A stretch of 32,749 bases of DNA from an uncultured Verrucomicrobia subdivision 3 bacterium (GCA_903911825.1 CAIWFB010000322.1:1-32749); one strand, 5' to 3'; numbered from the stretch's first letter, positions 7,261-16,360 are shown. The notes: generated by a model not told the origin, from the sequence alone. A program made the numbers and translations.

Positions 7261-8766
7261 ATGAGTTTACCCTCTGAATTTAAGCCGCATCCACTCCTGC
7301 AGGATTACGTCCGCTACGAGACCCGCCGCCAGTTTTTTAAACGTGGCGCCAGCTTGCTGGGCACCGCTGCGTTGGCTTCGCTCGCGCCGAATCTACTGTT
7401 TGCGGATGACAAAAAAACGGCGGCGGCGGGCGACGCCAAGAAAATGCTCGCGGCCATCGGGCCACATTTCCCGCCGAAGGCGAAGCGCGTGATTTATCTG
7501 CACATGGTCGGCGGGCCGTCGCAGATGGATTTGTTCGATTACAAGCCGAAGCTCGGTGAGATGTTCGACAAGGATTTGCCCGACTCCATCCGCATGGGGC
7601 AGCGTATCACGACGATGACGAGCAATCAGAAGCGTCTACCCATCGCGCCGTCGAAATACAAATTTGCGCAATACGGCAAGAATGGCATGTGGGTGAGCGA
7701 GCTCCTGCCTTGGACGGCGAAAATGGTGGATGATTTGTGCTTCATTCGCTCGATGAATACCGACGCGATCAATCATGAGCCCGCGATCACATTCATGCAA
7801 ACCGGGAATCAAATCACCGGCAAACCGTGTCTTGGTTCATGGGTTTCTTACGGGCTCGGGACGATGAATGAAAATTTGCCAACCTTCGTCGTGTTGGTCG
7901 CCAAATCCTCGAACACCGAGCAATTGCAGGCCATCGGCGCCCGCCTATGGTCGGCGGGATATTTGCCGGGCGAACACGCCGGGGTTTCACTACGCACGGC
8001 GGGCGACCCGATTCTGTTCATTAATAATCCAGCGGGCGTGGACGAAAAAGTCCGGCGCAAGACGCTTGATGGATTGAAGGCTTTGAACGAAATAAATTTT
8101 CGCACTCTGGGTGATCCCGAGACGCACACCCGCTTGCAGCAATATGAACTGGCGTTTCGGATGCAGTCAAGCGTGCCCGAGTTGGCGGATGTTTCCGGCG
8201 AAACGGCTGCGACTTACGCACTCTACGGCGACGAAGCAAAGCAGCCCGGCACCTTTGCAAATACGGCGCTCCTAGCGCGCCGGCTCGTGGAACGCGGCGT
8301 GCGTTTCGTGCAGATTTACCACAACAACTGGGACACGCACTCCAACGTGAATGGCCGCTTGCCGTCGCAATGTAAAGACGTGGATCAGGCTTGCTATGGG
8401 TTGATTCAAGATTTGAAACAGCGCGGGATGTTGGAAGACACGCTCGTGGTTTGGGGTGGCGAATTCGGCCGCACCATTTATTCGCAAGGCCAGCTCACCA
8501 AAGATAATTACGGTCGCGATCATCATCCGCGCTGCTACACCATGTGGATGGCGGGAGGCGGTGCAAAGCCGGGCGTGGTGCATGGCGAGACGGATGATTT
8601 TTCCTACAACATCATCAAGGACCCCGTGCACGTTCACGATTTTCATGCGACCACCTTGAAGTTGCTGGGGTTTGACCACCTCAGATTTTCCTATCGCTTC
8701 CAAGGTCTCGACCAGCGGCTTACTGGCGTCGTGCCAGCCAATGTAATTGATAGTCTGATCGCTTGA
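7261..8766 (+). CDS. DUF1501 family protein with Tat signal
   Basis: The 501-residue protein begins with a twin-arginine signal: Arg22-Arg23 in TRRQFFKRG, followed by the hydrophobic stretch ASLLGTAALASLAP and a likely cleavage near LLFA. The rest is a DUF1501 domain of the alkaline-phosphatase/sulfatase-like superfamily. Recognisable pieces are VIYLHMVGGPSQMDLFDYKP, NHEPAITFMQTG, YHNNWDTHSN, WGGEFGRT and GRDHHPRCYTMWMAGGG. The acidic and histidine residues in these match the metal-site positions of that fold. Its substrate is unknown. It starts 3 bp after the upstream cytochrome/DUF1553 gene and is surely co-transcribed with it. The tatA and tatC genes that would export it are in the same window. 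Confidence 0.92.
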   Translation: MSLPSEFKPHPLLQDYVRYETRRQFFKRGASLLGTAALASLAPNLLFADDKKTAAAGDAKKMLAAIGPHFPPKAKRVIYLHMVGGPSQMDLFDYKPKLGEMFDKDLPDSIRMGQRITTMTSNQKRLPIAPSKYKFAQYGKNGMWVSELLPWTAKMVDDLCFIRSMNTDAINHEPAITFMQTGNQITGKPCLGSWVSYGLGTMNENLPTFVVLVAKSSNTEQLQAIGARLWSAGYLPGEHAGVSLRTAGDPILFINNPAGVDEKVRRKTLDGLKALNEINFRTLGDPETHTRLQQYELAFRMQSSVPELADVSGETAATYALYGDEAKQPGTFANTALLARRLVERGVRFVQIYHNNWDTHSNVNGRLPSQCKDVDQACYGLIQDLKQRGMLEDTLVVWGGEFGRTIYSQGQLTKDNYGRDHHPRCYTMWMAGGGAKPGVVHGETDDFSYNIIKDPVHVHDFHATTLKLLGFDHLRFSYRFQGLDQRLTGVVPANVIDSLIA

Positions 8767-8793
8767 TTCTGTCCGTAGCAGAAACAAATTGCG

Positions 8794-10296
8794 GTGGCGC
8801 GCTCCGAACGGCAAATTTTCCCCGTGCAAAATGCTGCTGCTCGCCCGCCACGGGATTTATTTCTGCTGCTGGCGGTTGCCTATCTCGCCCTTCCCAACGT
8901 CATCTTTCTAGCGAGTTGGGTGCGTCCCATCATTGGCCTGCCCGCTGCGCTCGTAGTCTTGGGTGCCGTGGTTTGGTTGGCTTGGAGCACGAAGTTAGAG
9001 TCGCCGCGGCGTAGGTTGTCTTCGAAAATGTTTGGCGCAGTTTTGGCGGCGGCGTGCTTGTGGACGTTGGTTACCGGAGTGGGTGGTGTCTTTCCTCAAA
9101 GCAACGATTACTTCAAACACAATCTGCTGTTTCACGATCTGGCGACGATGAGTTGGCCGGTGAAATATTCGCTTGAAGGTGGACAAAGTTATCTCTGCTA
9201 CGCCATGGGCTACTACCTCGTCCCGACGTTGGGTGGCCAATGTTTCGGCGAATCCGCCGTGGCACCGCTGACTTTTCTGTGGACCTTTCTCGGCGTGGCA
9301 CTGGTGTTCTATTGGGCCGCGATATTGACGGCGGCCCCGGTTAAAACTTTGGCCGTGATCATCCTGTGTGCGGCGACGGGCGTGGCGTGGACCTTTTTTA
9401 AGAATCACGGAATCCCCGGTTTGTATCCGGTAGATGAATTGGGCGGAATCCTGATGAAGGACGGCTTGTATTTTGATTACAGCGATAGCTTCACGCGTTT
9501 CAACTATCAGCCGCAACATGCGCTCGTTGGCTGGCTGGGTGCGGCGGTGCTGTATGAAATGCTTTGGGCGCACCGACAACCGCGCGGCGTCATGTTTGTC
9601 TGGTCGTTGTGTTTGCTGTGGAGTCCGCTGACGTGCTTGGGGCTATTACTCGTGCCGTTGGCCGCATTGGTGCGGGTGTGCTGGCAAAATTACTTTGAGC
9701 CCATCAACCTGCTGGGTGGGTGTGTTGTGTTGATGGTTATGGGGATTTATTTTCAGGGGCATGCCGTTTTGCCAGACCAAGGATTTATCGGCAAATTTTC
9801 TGAAGGTTTGGGCTGGGTGGTTCGCTACGGACTATTCTTGGTGCTACATCTAACGCCATTACTCTTTTTGTGGTTGATCGAGCGAAAGGGAAAAATTCTC
9901 GGCGAATGGCGTCCGTTGCTGCTGGTCGCCACGGTGATTCTCGTGTTGCTACCACTGTTCAAAATCGGTTTTGCTAGCGACCTGCGTTTGCAAGCCAGTT
10001 CGGCGGCGTTGCTCTTTTTTGCGCTGGCGGTGGACCGAGTTTTGCAGAGTGAGAAATTCTCTCTAAAACGTCCAATATTTCTGTTGCTGGTAGCCACACT
10101 CTTGGTTGGAGCGATCTGTCCCGTGGTGCGTCCGGTCAAAAATCTTCTATTCAGCACCAATAATTACTCCTACGAAAGCATTGTCACCTACGTCGGCTGG
10201 CAACATTTGCCGGATATGCGCGATCCGGGGTTTGATGTCGCCGCCCAATATCTGGGCCGCCACGGCAGTCTCGCCGAGCGGATGTTGCTGCGGTAA
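8794..10296 (+). CDS. Polytopic membrane protein of unknown function, possibly GT-C-like
   Basis: This 500-residue protein is very hydrophobic, with roughly ten or more predicted membrane segments (for example DLFLLLAVAYLALPNVIFLA near the N-terminus). A GTG at 8794 is taken as the start because it puts the first segment about 20 residues in; no Shine-Dalgarno is present. The first large outer loop has NDYFKHNLLFHDLATMSWPV, then YLCYAMGYYLVPTLGG. Conserved-looking acidic residues in a loop after an early helix resemble GT-C glycosyltransferases, but I cannot assign a family. It lies 27 bp after the DUF1501 gene and 12 bp before bioD, so all four genes may be one transcript. Confidence 0.75.
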   Translation: MARSERQIFPVQNAAARPPRDLFLLLAVAYLALPNVIFLASWVRPIIGLPAALVVLGAVVWLAWSTKLESPRRRLSSKMFGAVLAAACLWTLVTGVGGVFPQSNDYFKHNLLFHDLATMSWPVKYSLEGGQSYLCYAMGYYLVPTLGGQCFGESAVAPLTFLWTFLGVALVFYWAAILTAAPVKTLAVIILCAATGVAWTFFKNHGIPGLYPVDELGGILMKDGLYFDYSDSFTRFNYQPQHALVGWLGAAVLYEMLWAHRQPRGVMFVWSLCLLWSPLTCLGLLLVPLAALVRVCWQNYFEPINLLGGCVVLMVMGIYFQGHAVLPDQGFIGKFSEGLGWVVRYGLFLVLHLTPLLFLWLIERKGKILGEWRPLLLVATVILVLLPLFKIGFASDLRLQASSAALLFFALAVDRVLQSEKFSLKRPIFLLLVATLLVGAICPVVRPVKNLLFSTNNYSYESIVTYVGWQHLPDMRDPGFDVAAQYLGRHGSLAERMLLR

Positions 10297-10308
10297 GTTG
10301 CGTTCCTA

Positions 10309-10983
10309 ATGAGAAAAATCTGGTTCATCACCGGCACCGATACGGGCGCAGGTAAAACCGTTTTGACAGCGCTGCTGACGCAATTTTTGCGTGAGCGTGG
10401 CATCAACGTCGGCGCACTGAAGCCGCTCTGCTCGGGTGGGCGAGATGATGCCGAAGCGTTGCACGCTGCGCTGGATGGCGCTCTCACGCTGGATGAAATC
10501 AACCCGTGGTATTTTCGTGCGCCCATTGCTCCAGTGCTGGCGGCACGGCGCGAACGTAAAAAAATCCGGCTGGCCGAAGTGCTGGCCCACGTGCGTTTTT
10601 TTCAGCCGCGCTTTGAACGGCTCTTAGTGGAAGGCGCAGGTGGATTGTTGAGTCCGTTGGGCGAAGGTTTTGACTCACGCGATTTGCTGATCGCGTTGCG
10701 GGCAGAGCCGATCATCGTGGCACAAAATCGGCTAGGTGTGGTGAATCATCTGCGGCTCACGTTGGCGGCCTTGCCGAAATCTTTGCGCGGTAAAACCAAG
10801 GTGGTTTTAATGTCGCCGCCCAAACCGGATGCCGCGAGTAAGGCGAACGCCCGGCTTTTGGCAGAATATTTTCCGGCAGAAAAAATTTGCACGTTACCGT
10901 GGTTGGGGGAGAGTTTTTCCAGCACCGAAGCCATTCGCAAGCCAGCTGTTCGTCGGACGCTTGCAGCGCTGGCGGCGGTTTAG
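10309..10983 (+). CDS. bioD: Dethiobiotin synthetase
   Basis: The 224-residue enzyme makes dethiobiotin from 7,8-diaminopelargonate, CO2 and ATP, the penultimate step of biotin synthesis, in the cytoplasm. The P-loop GTDTGAGKT is at residues 9-17, the substrate-binding KPLCSGG follows, then DDAEAL and EGAGGLLSPLGEG, all hallmark BioD motifs. Length matches the family. No other bio genes are nearby, so biotin synthesis is dispersed in this genome. It follows the membrane gene by 12 bp. Its 3' end overlaps that of the convergent TPR gene by 4 bp, leaving no room for a terminator between them. Confidence 0.92.
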   Translation: MRKIWFITGTDTGAGKTVLTALLTQFLRERGINVGALKPLCSGGRDDAEALHAALDGALTLDEINPWYFRAPIAPVLAARRERKKIRLAEVLAHVRFFQPRFERLLVEGAGGLLSPLGEGFDSRDLLIALRAEPIIVAQNRLGVVNHLRLTLAALPKSLRGKTKVVLMSPPKPDAASKANARLLAEYFPAEKICTLPWLGESFSSTEAIRKPAVRRTLAALAAV

Positions 10984-12944
10984 TTTTTCACGGGCGCATT
11001 CGTGGCAATGAAAGATTCCCGCCATGGCCGCTGTTTTTTGTAGAGTTCCAGCCGTTCGCTGATCTGGCTGGTGTTTTTCATCTGATTAGCGGTGGCGAGG
11101 TCAAGCGCGTTTTGCGCGCAGACCACGGCGTTGGTGAAATCGCCGGTATTGGAAAGCGCCATTCCCAAAATATCAAAAACCATCGGCTGGACGCGGCCCG
11201 AAAGTTCGTTGGCTTTGATCGCGAGCACCAAACCGGTCTGACCGTCGCGCGTGGCGTCGTTGCGATTGGCGGCAAGGTGGCGGGCAATGCTGGCGAGCGT
11301 TTGGTAGTTGTCAGGTTCCAGTTGCAGCGCGAGGCGAAATGATTGGATGCCCTCGGCATCGCGGCCCAATTTGAAAAGGGTTTTTCCGGTTTCCAAATAC
11401 GGCCCGGACAGCTTGGGATTCAGGCGCATGGCTTCGGCGAATGCGGCCAAGGCTTCGTCAAATTTACCGAGCGCCGCGAGTTCCATGCCGATCGCGTTTT
11501 GCAGGATGGCGTCGCCGGGGCGCAGGCGCAGTGCTTCGCGATATTCGACGAGCGATTCCGCATGGCGCCCGAGTTTGTCGAGGATGTTGCCGAGGTTGTT
11601 GTGGATTTGGTGGCGTCCGCTTTCCAGCTTCGCGGCTTGCTGATAAATATCGAGCGCTTCGTCGAAGCGACCTTGCACATCCAGCGCTACGCCAAGATTC
11701 ACCAGCGCGATGTCGTTGTCTTTCGTAACGGCGATCGCCCGGCGAAACAGCGTTTCGCTATCACGCCAATAGTGAAGTTGAAATTCTGTGGCGATGATGC
11801 AACCCAGCGCAACCACCGCTGCGAAGCCGAGGCTAATGAATTTCGGAGTTTGAATTCTAGCCGCGAAATCCGCCGCCAGAAAAACCAGCGCGAAGAAAAA
11901 TCCGATGGACGGAATGTAAGTGTAGCGGTCAGCCATTGCCTGCCCGCCGACTTGCACGAGGCCGATGACGGGCACGAGCGTGCCGAGAAACCAGAGCCAG
12001 CCGACCAGCATATAAGGTTTATCCTGTCGCCAACGCCACGCGATGACGGTGATCAAAATCAGAACCGCGACGGCGGCCAAAACGTGCAGCGGAGCCAGCT
12101 TGGCGTGCATGGGGTAGATGGCGCAAAGATCGGTGGGGAGAAAGAATTTCTCCAAGTAGGTAACGACGGCGACGGGCGCGTTTTGCAGCCGGTAACTCAA
12201 GGAAACTTTCGCCAATGAAACCACGGCTTCACCTTGCTTCTGCGCGAGAAAAGTCAGGATGCACGAGCCGATTGTGAGGGCAAAGAATGGAAGTTTTTCG
12301 ACAACTAACTTCCCCCAACCCTGAACCCTGAACTCTAAACCTTGAACTCGCCTAAACGGCCACACATCCAGCAACAACAGCACGCACGGCAGCGTGACGA
12401 GCATTGGTTTTGCCATCAGTCCCAGCGCGAAGCACAGCAGTGCCAGCCAGAAATGGCGTTGGGATTTTTCCTGCACGAAGCGGGTGTAATGTAGCAGTGT
12501 CAGCAGGGCGAAGAACGTGCTCAAAACATCTTTGCGTTCGGAAATCCAAGCGACAGATTCGACGTGCAGCGGATGCCACGCGAACAGCGCCGCGACGAGG
12601 GCACTGGGCCAAAGCCGGGCTGTCCAGCGCCACAGCAAGGTGAAAAGCAGGGCGACATTGGCGGCATGAAGCAGCACGCTCATGAAGTGGTGGGCACCGG
12701 CGTTCGGGCCGAAGAGCGAGCAATCAATCATGTGCGAAATCCACGCGAGCGGATGCCAGTTGCCGGCGTGGAAGGCGGTGAATGCCCAGTGGATATTCGC
12801 GGCGGTCAGCCCGCCTTTGACGAAGGCGTTTTCAGTGACATAATCCGTGTCGTCGTAGTTCACGAAGCTGTATTGCCCGACGGGTAGGAACACCACGAGC
12901 GTGATGAAGGCGAGGAGCAGGGCAAAGAGACGCGGACGCGACAT
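10980..12944 (-). CDS. GT-C (TMTC-like) membrane protein with C-terminal TPR repeats
   Basis: This 654-residue protein has an N-terminal polytopic half (about 1-400) related to PMT/TMTC-type GT-C glycosyltransferases. It shows FVNYDDTDYVTENAF (the DD motif in the first outer loop), HAGNWHPLAWISHMIDC, and HPLHVESVAWISERKDVLST. The C-terminal part (about 420-590) carries several tetratricopeptide repeats (for example DIALVNLGVALDVQGRFDEA and HNNLGNILDKLGRHAESLVE). Such proteins are numerous in Planctomycetota and Verrucomicrobiota and probably transfer or polymerise sugars, but the substrate is unknown. Residues about 198-210 are encoded by a heptamer DNA repeat. It is divergent from tolQ and convergent with bioD. 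Confidence 0.85.
   Translation of the reverse strand: MSRPRLFALLLAFITLVVFLPVGQYSFVNYDDTDYVTENAFVKGGLTAANIHWAFTAFHAGNWHPLAWISHMIDCSLFGPNAGAHHFMSVLLHAANVALLFTLLWRWTARLWPSALVAALFAWHPLHVESVAWISERKDVLSTFFALLTLLHYTRFVQEKSQRHFWLALLCFALGLMAKPMLVTLPCVLLLLDVWPFRRVQGLEFRVQGWGKLVVEKLPFFALTIGSCILTFLAQKQGEAVVSLAKVSLSYRLQNAPVAVVTYLEKFFLPTDLCAIYPMHAKLAPLHVLAAVAVLILITVIAWRWRQDKPYMLVGWLWFLGTLVPVIGLVQVGGQAMADRYTYIPSIGFFFALVFLAADFAARIQTPKFISLGFAAVVALGCIIATEFQLHYWRDSETLFRRAIAVTKDNDIALVNLGVALDVQGRFDEALDIYQQAAKLESGRHQIHNNLGNILDKLGRHAESLVEYREALRLRPGDAILQNAIGMELAALGKFDEALAAFAEAMRLNPKLSGPYLETGKTLFKLGRDAEGIQSFRLALQLEPDNYQTLASIARHLAANRNDATRDGQTGLVLAIKANELSGRVQPMVFDILGMALSNTGDFTNAVVCAQNALDLATANQMKNTSQISERLELYKKQRPWRESFIATNAPVKN
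12321..12348. repeat. Four heptamer repeats (CTGAACC type) inside the GT-C/TPR coding sequence
   Basis: CTGAACC, CTGAACT, CTAAACC and TTGAACT follow each other without gaps at 12321-12348, with a further CAACC just before. On the coding strand this reads as a GGTTCAG-like, telomere-style repeat and encodes the low-complexity stretch RVQGLEFRVQGWG. It lies in a linker between well-conserved segments of the protein and keeps the frame open. Confidence 0.8.
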
Positions 12945-13007
12945 GGCGTTCTTTTAAGCGATTTTGGTGGCGCGGCAAAGCGGATTCATTTTTTGCGCAA
13001 ATTGTTT

Positions 13008-13036
13008 TTGCAATTTCAGCGGCGCGGATTGATAAT
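13008..13036 (+). promoter_or_regulatory. Candidate sigma70-type promoter of the tol-pal operon
   Basis: TTGCAA (13008-13013) and GATAAT (13031-13036) are separated by 17 bp, in the 166-bp gap between the divergent GT-C/TPR gene and tolQ. The predicted transcript would have a leader of about 70 nt before the tolQ start at 13111. The spacing is ideal and the hexamers match consensus at 4 of 6 and 5 of 6. No terminator or competing site is visible between it and tolQ. Confidence 0.45.
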
Positions 13037-13110
13037 TTGCCCCGACGGACGAAAGCTCGGAGTTCCGTTACTTGGCCTAAACCGGGTCCTCACCACCAAG
13101 TTTAGATTTT

Positions 13111-13836
13111 ATGAGCGGGTTACCTTTTACACTCATCGGAGCGGCTGCTAATCAGTCTGAACTCCTCGATATCTGGGATCGCGCGACGGTGGAGGCGAAA
13201 GCCATCATTGCCGTGCTGTTCATCTTTTCCATCGCCGCATGGTTCGTGATGATGTCCAAAGTCGTCCAGATGCGGAAGGCGCGGAAGCTGAACCATTTCT
13301 TCGGCGAAGAATTCACTGCTCAAAAAAGTGTGCTCGAGATGTTCGACCGCAAGCTCCATGTGGAAGGTTGCCCGCTTTACGCCGTCTATCAGATGGGTTG
13401 CACGCAACTCGACGCGCGCTTGCGCGGGCCGAGCGGCGAACGCGCCAAGCAGGAGATCAGTCTCAAGAACATGGAGCACATCAAGCGCGCGATTGAAAAT
13501 GTCGTTGCTAAGGAATCGCTCAAGCTAGAATCCGGCCTCATCATTCTGGCCATCGCGGTCAGCGGGGCGCCGTTTCTTGGGTTGCTGGGCACGGTCTGGG
13601 GCGTGATGAGCACGTTTGCCGGCATTGCCAAGGCGGGCACCGCGACCATGGCGGTAATGGCGCCGGGTGTTTCTGCGGCCTTGCTAACGACCGTCGCCGG
13701 GTTGCTCGTGGCGATTCCCTCGATGTTTGGCTACAACTGGCTGGTTCACAATCTGCGCGCGTTCACGGTTGAACTGGACAATTACGCGCAAGAACTCGTT
13801 TCTAAAATGGAAACGGAATTCTTGAAGGACGAATAA
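13111..13836 (+). CDS. tolQ: TolQ/ExbB-type proton channel subunit
   Basis: The 241-residue inner-membrane protein belongs to the MotA/TolQ/ExbB family and, with TolR, uses the proton-motive force to energise TolA and outer-membrane constriction. An N-terminal membrane helix (about 28-50, IIAVLFIFSIAAWFVMMSKV) is followed by a cytoplasmic loop. Two further helices then carry the family signature: SGAPFLGLLGTVWGVMSTFA at about 150-170, and MAPGVSAALLTTVAGLLVAI at about 183-203. It opens a five-gene operon and is named TolQ rather than ExbB because tolB and pal follow. No Shine-Dalgarno precedes the ATG. Confidence 0.92.
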   Translation: MSGLPFTLIGAAANQSELLDIWDRATVEAKAIIAVLFIFSIAAWFVMMSKVVQMRKARKLNHFFGEEFTAQKSVLEMFDRKLHVEGCPLYAVYQMGCTQLDARLRGPSGERAKQEISLKNMEHIKRAIENVVAKESLKLESGLIILAIAVSGAPFLGLLGTVWGVMSTFAGIAKAGTATMAVMAPGVSAALLTTVAGLLVAIPSMFGYNWLVHNLRAFTVELDNYAQELVSKMETEFLKDE

Positions 13837-13845
13837 TTTCCTGCC

Positions 13846-14262
13846 ATGAGACGCTTTTCCCAACGCAGTCATCTCGTGACGTTGAGTGACATCAACATCA
13901 CGCCGTTGCTGGATTTGGCGTTTGTGTTGCTGATCATTTTCGTCATCACCACGCCGCTGTTGGAGCAGAGTATTGATTTGAAGCTGCCGCGCGGTGGTCG
14001 ACCGGAAACGCCGTTGATCAAATCGGATATTCGCACCGTCGAAGTGTCCGGCACGGGATATTACGCGCTGGATAAAAGGCGGATGCAACTCGCGCCGATG
14101 ATCGTGCAATTGGCGAATGAATTTCGCGCCAACAAAAATCTCGTGGTGTATATTCGCGCGGATAAAGATTGCCGCTACGACCTCGTGGCGCAGGTGATTG
14201 ATGGCTGCCAGAAATACGGCATCACCCGTTATTCGCTGCGCACAGATCCATCGCCCAAATAA
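13846..14262 (+). CDS. tolR: TolR/ExbD-type proton channel subunit
   Basis: The 138-residue protein has a short cytoplasmic tail, one membrane helix (about 20-40, LDLAFVLLIIFVITTPLLEQ) with the proton-carrying Asp23 in PLLDLAF, and a periplasmic ExbD/TolR domain. The preceding LSDINITPL is the typical TolR/ExbD lead-in, and VVYIRADKDCRYDLVAQVID is the classic C-terminal motif. It starts 9 bp after tolQ and ends 2 bp before tolA, indicating tight co-expression and complex assembly with TolQ. Confidence 0.92.
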   Translation: MRRFSQRSHLVTLSDINITPLLDLAFVLLIIFVITTPLLEQSIDLKLPRGGRPETPLIKSDIRTVEVSGTGYYALDKRRMQLAPMIVQLANEFRANKNLVVYIRADKDCRYDLVAQVIDGCQKYGITRYSLRTDPSPK

Positions 14263-14264
14263 CC

Positions 14265-15164
14265 ATGACCCGACTGCAAAAAAAATGTCTCATTGCCACC
14301 GCAGGTTCGCACCTGCTGGTGATTGTGGCGTTGTTTTGCTCCGGCTTCATTCGCTCCACGCCCAAACCGGATGACACAAAAACATCTACTGTTATTCCGG
14401 CTATACTTATTGATGAGGCAATGAGCTCTGGTTCCCAAGCTCCCGAGCCGCCGAAACAGCAGCCCATTGTCAAACCACCGGAGCCGGTCACGCCGCCCGA
14501 GCCGCAACCCAAGCTGGAAGTGAAGCAACCGGAGCCTAAACCGGAGCCAAAACCTGAACCCAAGCCCGAGCCCAAACCGGAGCCGGTGAAAGAACCGGAG
14601 AAGTTGGACCCCGACGCTTTGAAGCCGGTAGTGAAAGTTGAAAAGAAACCCACACCGAAGCAGCATGAAATCAAAGTGGAGTTGAAGCCGGTGGTTCGCA
14701 AAACGCCCAAAGCGACTCCCGACAACAGCGAGGCCGAAGCCCAAGCTGAAGCGAAGGCCCAACAAAAAGCCCGCGATGCCAAACTGCGGGCCATTGCCAA
14801 TGCGGCCAGAAGTATTCGCGATAATTCGTCCTCTTCCACTTCAGTCGAGATGCCGGGGCCGGGCAGTGTTTCATACGCGAATTACGCTTCGGCCATCAAA
14901 AGTATTTACGACAACGCTTGGAAATCGCCGGACGACATGTCGGATGCGGATGTCAACGTTCGTGTCAGTGTTGTCATCAGCCGCGATGGGCGCGTGATTT
15001 CGGCGCGGATTTTGGGTCGCTCGGGCGATGCTCGCGTGGATGCCAGCGTGCAACGTGCGCTGGATCGCGTGGACAGCGTGCCGCCTTTTCCCGAAGGTGC
15101 CAAAGAACGGGAACGCACTTTTATCATCAACTTTAACCCTCAAGCTCGACGGATGACCGGATGA
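14265..15164 (+). CDS. tolA: TolA/TonB-like periplasm-spanning protein
   Basis: The 299-residue protein has an N-terminal membrane anchor (about 10-28, ATAGSHLLVIVALFCSGF). A long Pro/Glu/Lys-rich spacer (about 60-150) includes a run of PEPK repeats at about 88-108. An Ala/Gln/Lys helical stretch follows (about 155-185), then a C-terminal TonB/TolA-like domain (about 200-299: YASAIKSIYDNAWKSP, VSVVISRDGRVISARIL). It would transmit TolQR energy to TolB and Pal at the outer membrane. The spacer is PEPK-rich as in TonB rather than the long Ala-rich helix of enterobacterial TolA. The name therefore comes mainly from operon context. Its stop overlaps the tolB start (ATGA). Confidence 0.82.
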   Translation: MTRLQKKCLIATAGSHLLVIVALFCSGFIRSTPKPDDTKTSTVIPAILIDEAMSSGSQAPEPPKQQPIVKPPEPVTPPEPQPKLEVKQPEPKPEPKPEPKPEPKPEPVKEPEKLDPDALKPVVKVEKKPTPKQHEIKVELKPVVRKTPKATPDNSEAEAQAEAKAQQKARDAKLRAIANAARSIRDNSSSSTSVEMPGPGSVSYANYASAIKSIYDNAWKSPDDMSDADVNVRVSVVISRDGRVISARILGRSGDARVDASVQRALDRVDSVPPFPEGAKERERTFIINFNPQARRMTG

Positions 15165-16360
15165 AAATCAAACTATTCTCCTCAATCAAACTAGCCCTGC
15201 CAATTGTCTTGGCGGTGCTCACCTTGAACTTGGCTCGCGCGCAAAGTGATTCGGGCGAAATCAAAATCACGCGCTCGGTGGACACCTTTGGCCAGAAGCC
15301 GATTCCCGTTTCACTCACTGGCTTCACGGGCGAGGCGGCGGAGGTGTTGCGGTTCGACCTCTATGTCCAAGGCTTCAGCTTTGTGTCAGCTGATGCGGCG
15401 CAATATCTCATCAGCGGGAGCGATTCCGGCGCGGTCGTCGGCAACGTCACGGATAAATTCGCCAAGAAAGTCGTGCTCTCGCGCAGCTACAACGGCGCGA
15501 GCCTGCGGCGTCAGGCGCACGCGTTTGCGGATGACATCGTCTTCGCCATCACGGGCAAGAAAGGCATTGGCCAGTCCAAGATCGCGTTCAAATCGCAAGG
15601 TGCGAATGGCAGCGGCAAAGGTGAAATCTATGTTGCCGATTTCGATGGCAATGCCGCGCAATCCGTGACGAGCGATGCCGCCATCGTGGCCAAACCCGCT
15701 TGGGCTACCGGCAAAATGGCGGTTTATTACACCTCCTACGCGCGCGGCAATCCGGACATTTTCTACCACAGCCTCTCCAGCGGACAGCGCAAGGTCATTG
15801 CCGGCTATTCCGGTTTGAACACCAGCGCCTCCGTTTCGCCGGACGGTTCCAAGATTGCGATGGTTTTGAGCAAGTCCGGCAGCCCGAACATATGGGTTTG
15901 CAACGCCGATGGCTCGAACCTCAAGCGCATCACGACGGGCTTGGAGGATTCCTCGCCCACGTGGTCGCCGAATGGAGATTGGATCTGTTTTGCTACGAAA
16001 GTTGCCGAGCGTCGCCGTTTGGCAAAAGTTTCCGCCAGTGGCGGCAAGATTCAGGTGCTTAGCACGTCCGGCGTTTCTAGTCCCACGGAACCCGATTGGT
16101 CGCCGGACGGCAAGTGGATCGCCTTCACACGGCAGGCGGGTGATTTCGACATCTGCGTGATGGCTGCGGACGGCAGCGTGCCTCCGGTCGTGCTGGTGGC
16201 GGGGCAGAATCCCTCGTGGGCGCCGAACTCGCGGACATTGGTGTTCAATCACGCGATTGGGCATCGTCAAGTCTTATCTGTGCTTGACGTATTCACCAAA
16301 CAATACAAGGATTGTGCCCGAGCGAACGGAAGTAATTCCCAGCCTGCTTGGGCGAAATGA
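15161..16360 (+). CDS. tolB: TolB periplasmic beta-propeller protein
   Basis: The 399-residue protein has a signal peptide (about 1-27, ending LNLARAQ), an N-terminal TolB domain (about 30-140) and a WD40-like propeller (about 145-399). The propeller shows repeated TolB/PD40 blades: GEIYVADFDGNAAQSVT, SASVSPDGSKIAMVLSKSG, PTWSPNGDWICFAT, PDWSPDGKWIAFTR and PSWAPNSRTLVF. TolB shuttles between Pal and TolA in the periplasm. Length is close to that of proteobacterial TolB (about 430). It overlaps tolA by 4 bp, and pal follows after 63 bp. Confidence 0.94.
   Translation: MKIKLFSSIKLALPIVLAVLTLNLARAQSDSGEIKITRSVDTFGQKPIPVSLTGFTGEAAEVLRFDLYVQGFSFVSADAAQYLISGSDSGAVVGNVTDKFAKKVVLSRSYNGASLRRQAHAFADDIVFAITGKKGIGQSKIAFKSQGANGSGKGEIYVADFDGNAAQSVTSDAAIVAKPAWATGKMAVYYTSYARGNPDIFYHSLSSGQRKVIAGYSGLNTSASVSPDGSKIAMVLSKSGSPNIWVCNADGSNLKRITTGLEDSSPTWSPNGDWICFATKVAERRRLAKVSASGGKIQVLSTSGVSSPTEPDWSPDGKWIAFTRQAGDFDICVMAADGSVPPVVLVAGQNPSWAPNSRTLVFNHAIGHRQVLSVLDVFTKQYKDCARANGSNSQPAWAK

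Noticed and set aside
14536-14590. PEPK-coding repeats in tolA as a mobile or tandem DNA repeat
   Set aside because: Pro-Glu/Pro-Lys spacers are a normal feature of TonB/TolA-like proteins, and codon use varies between copies.
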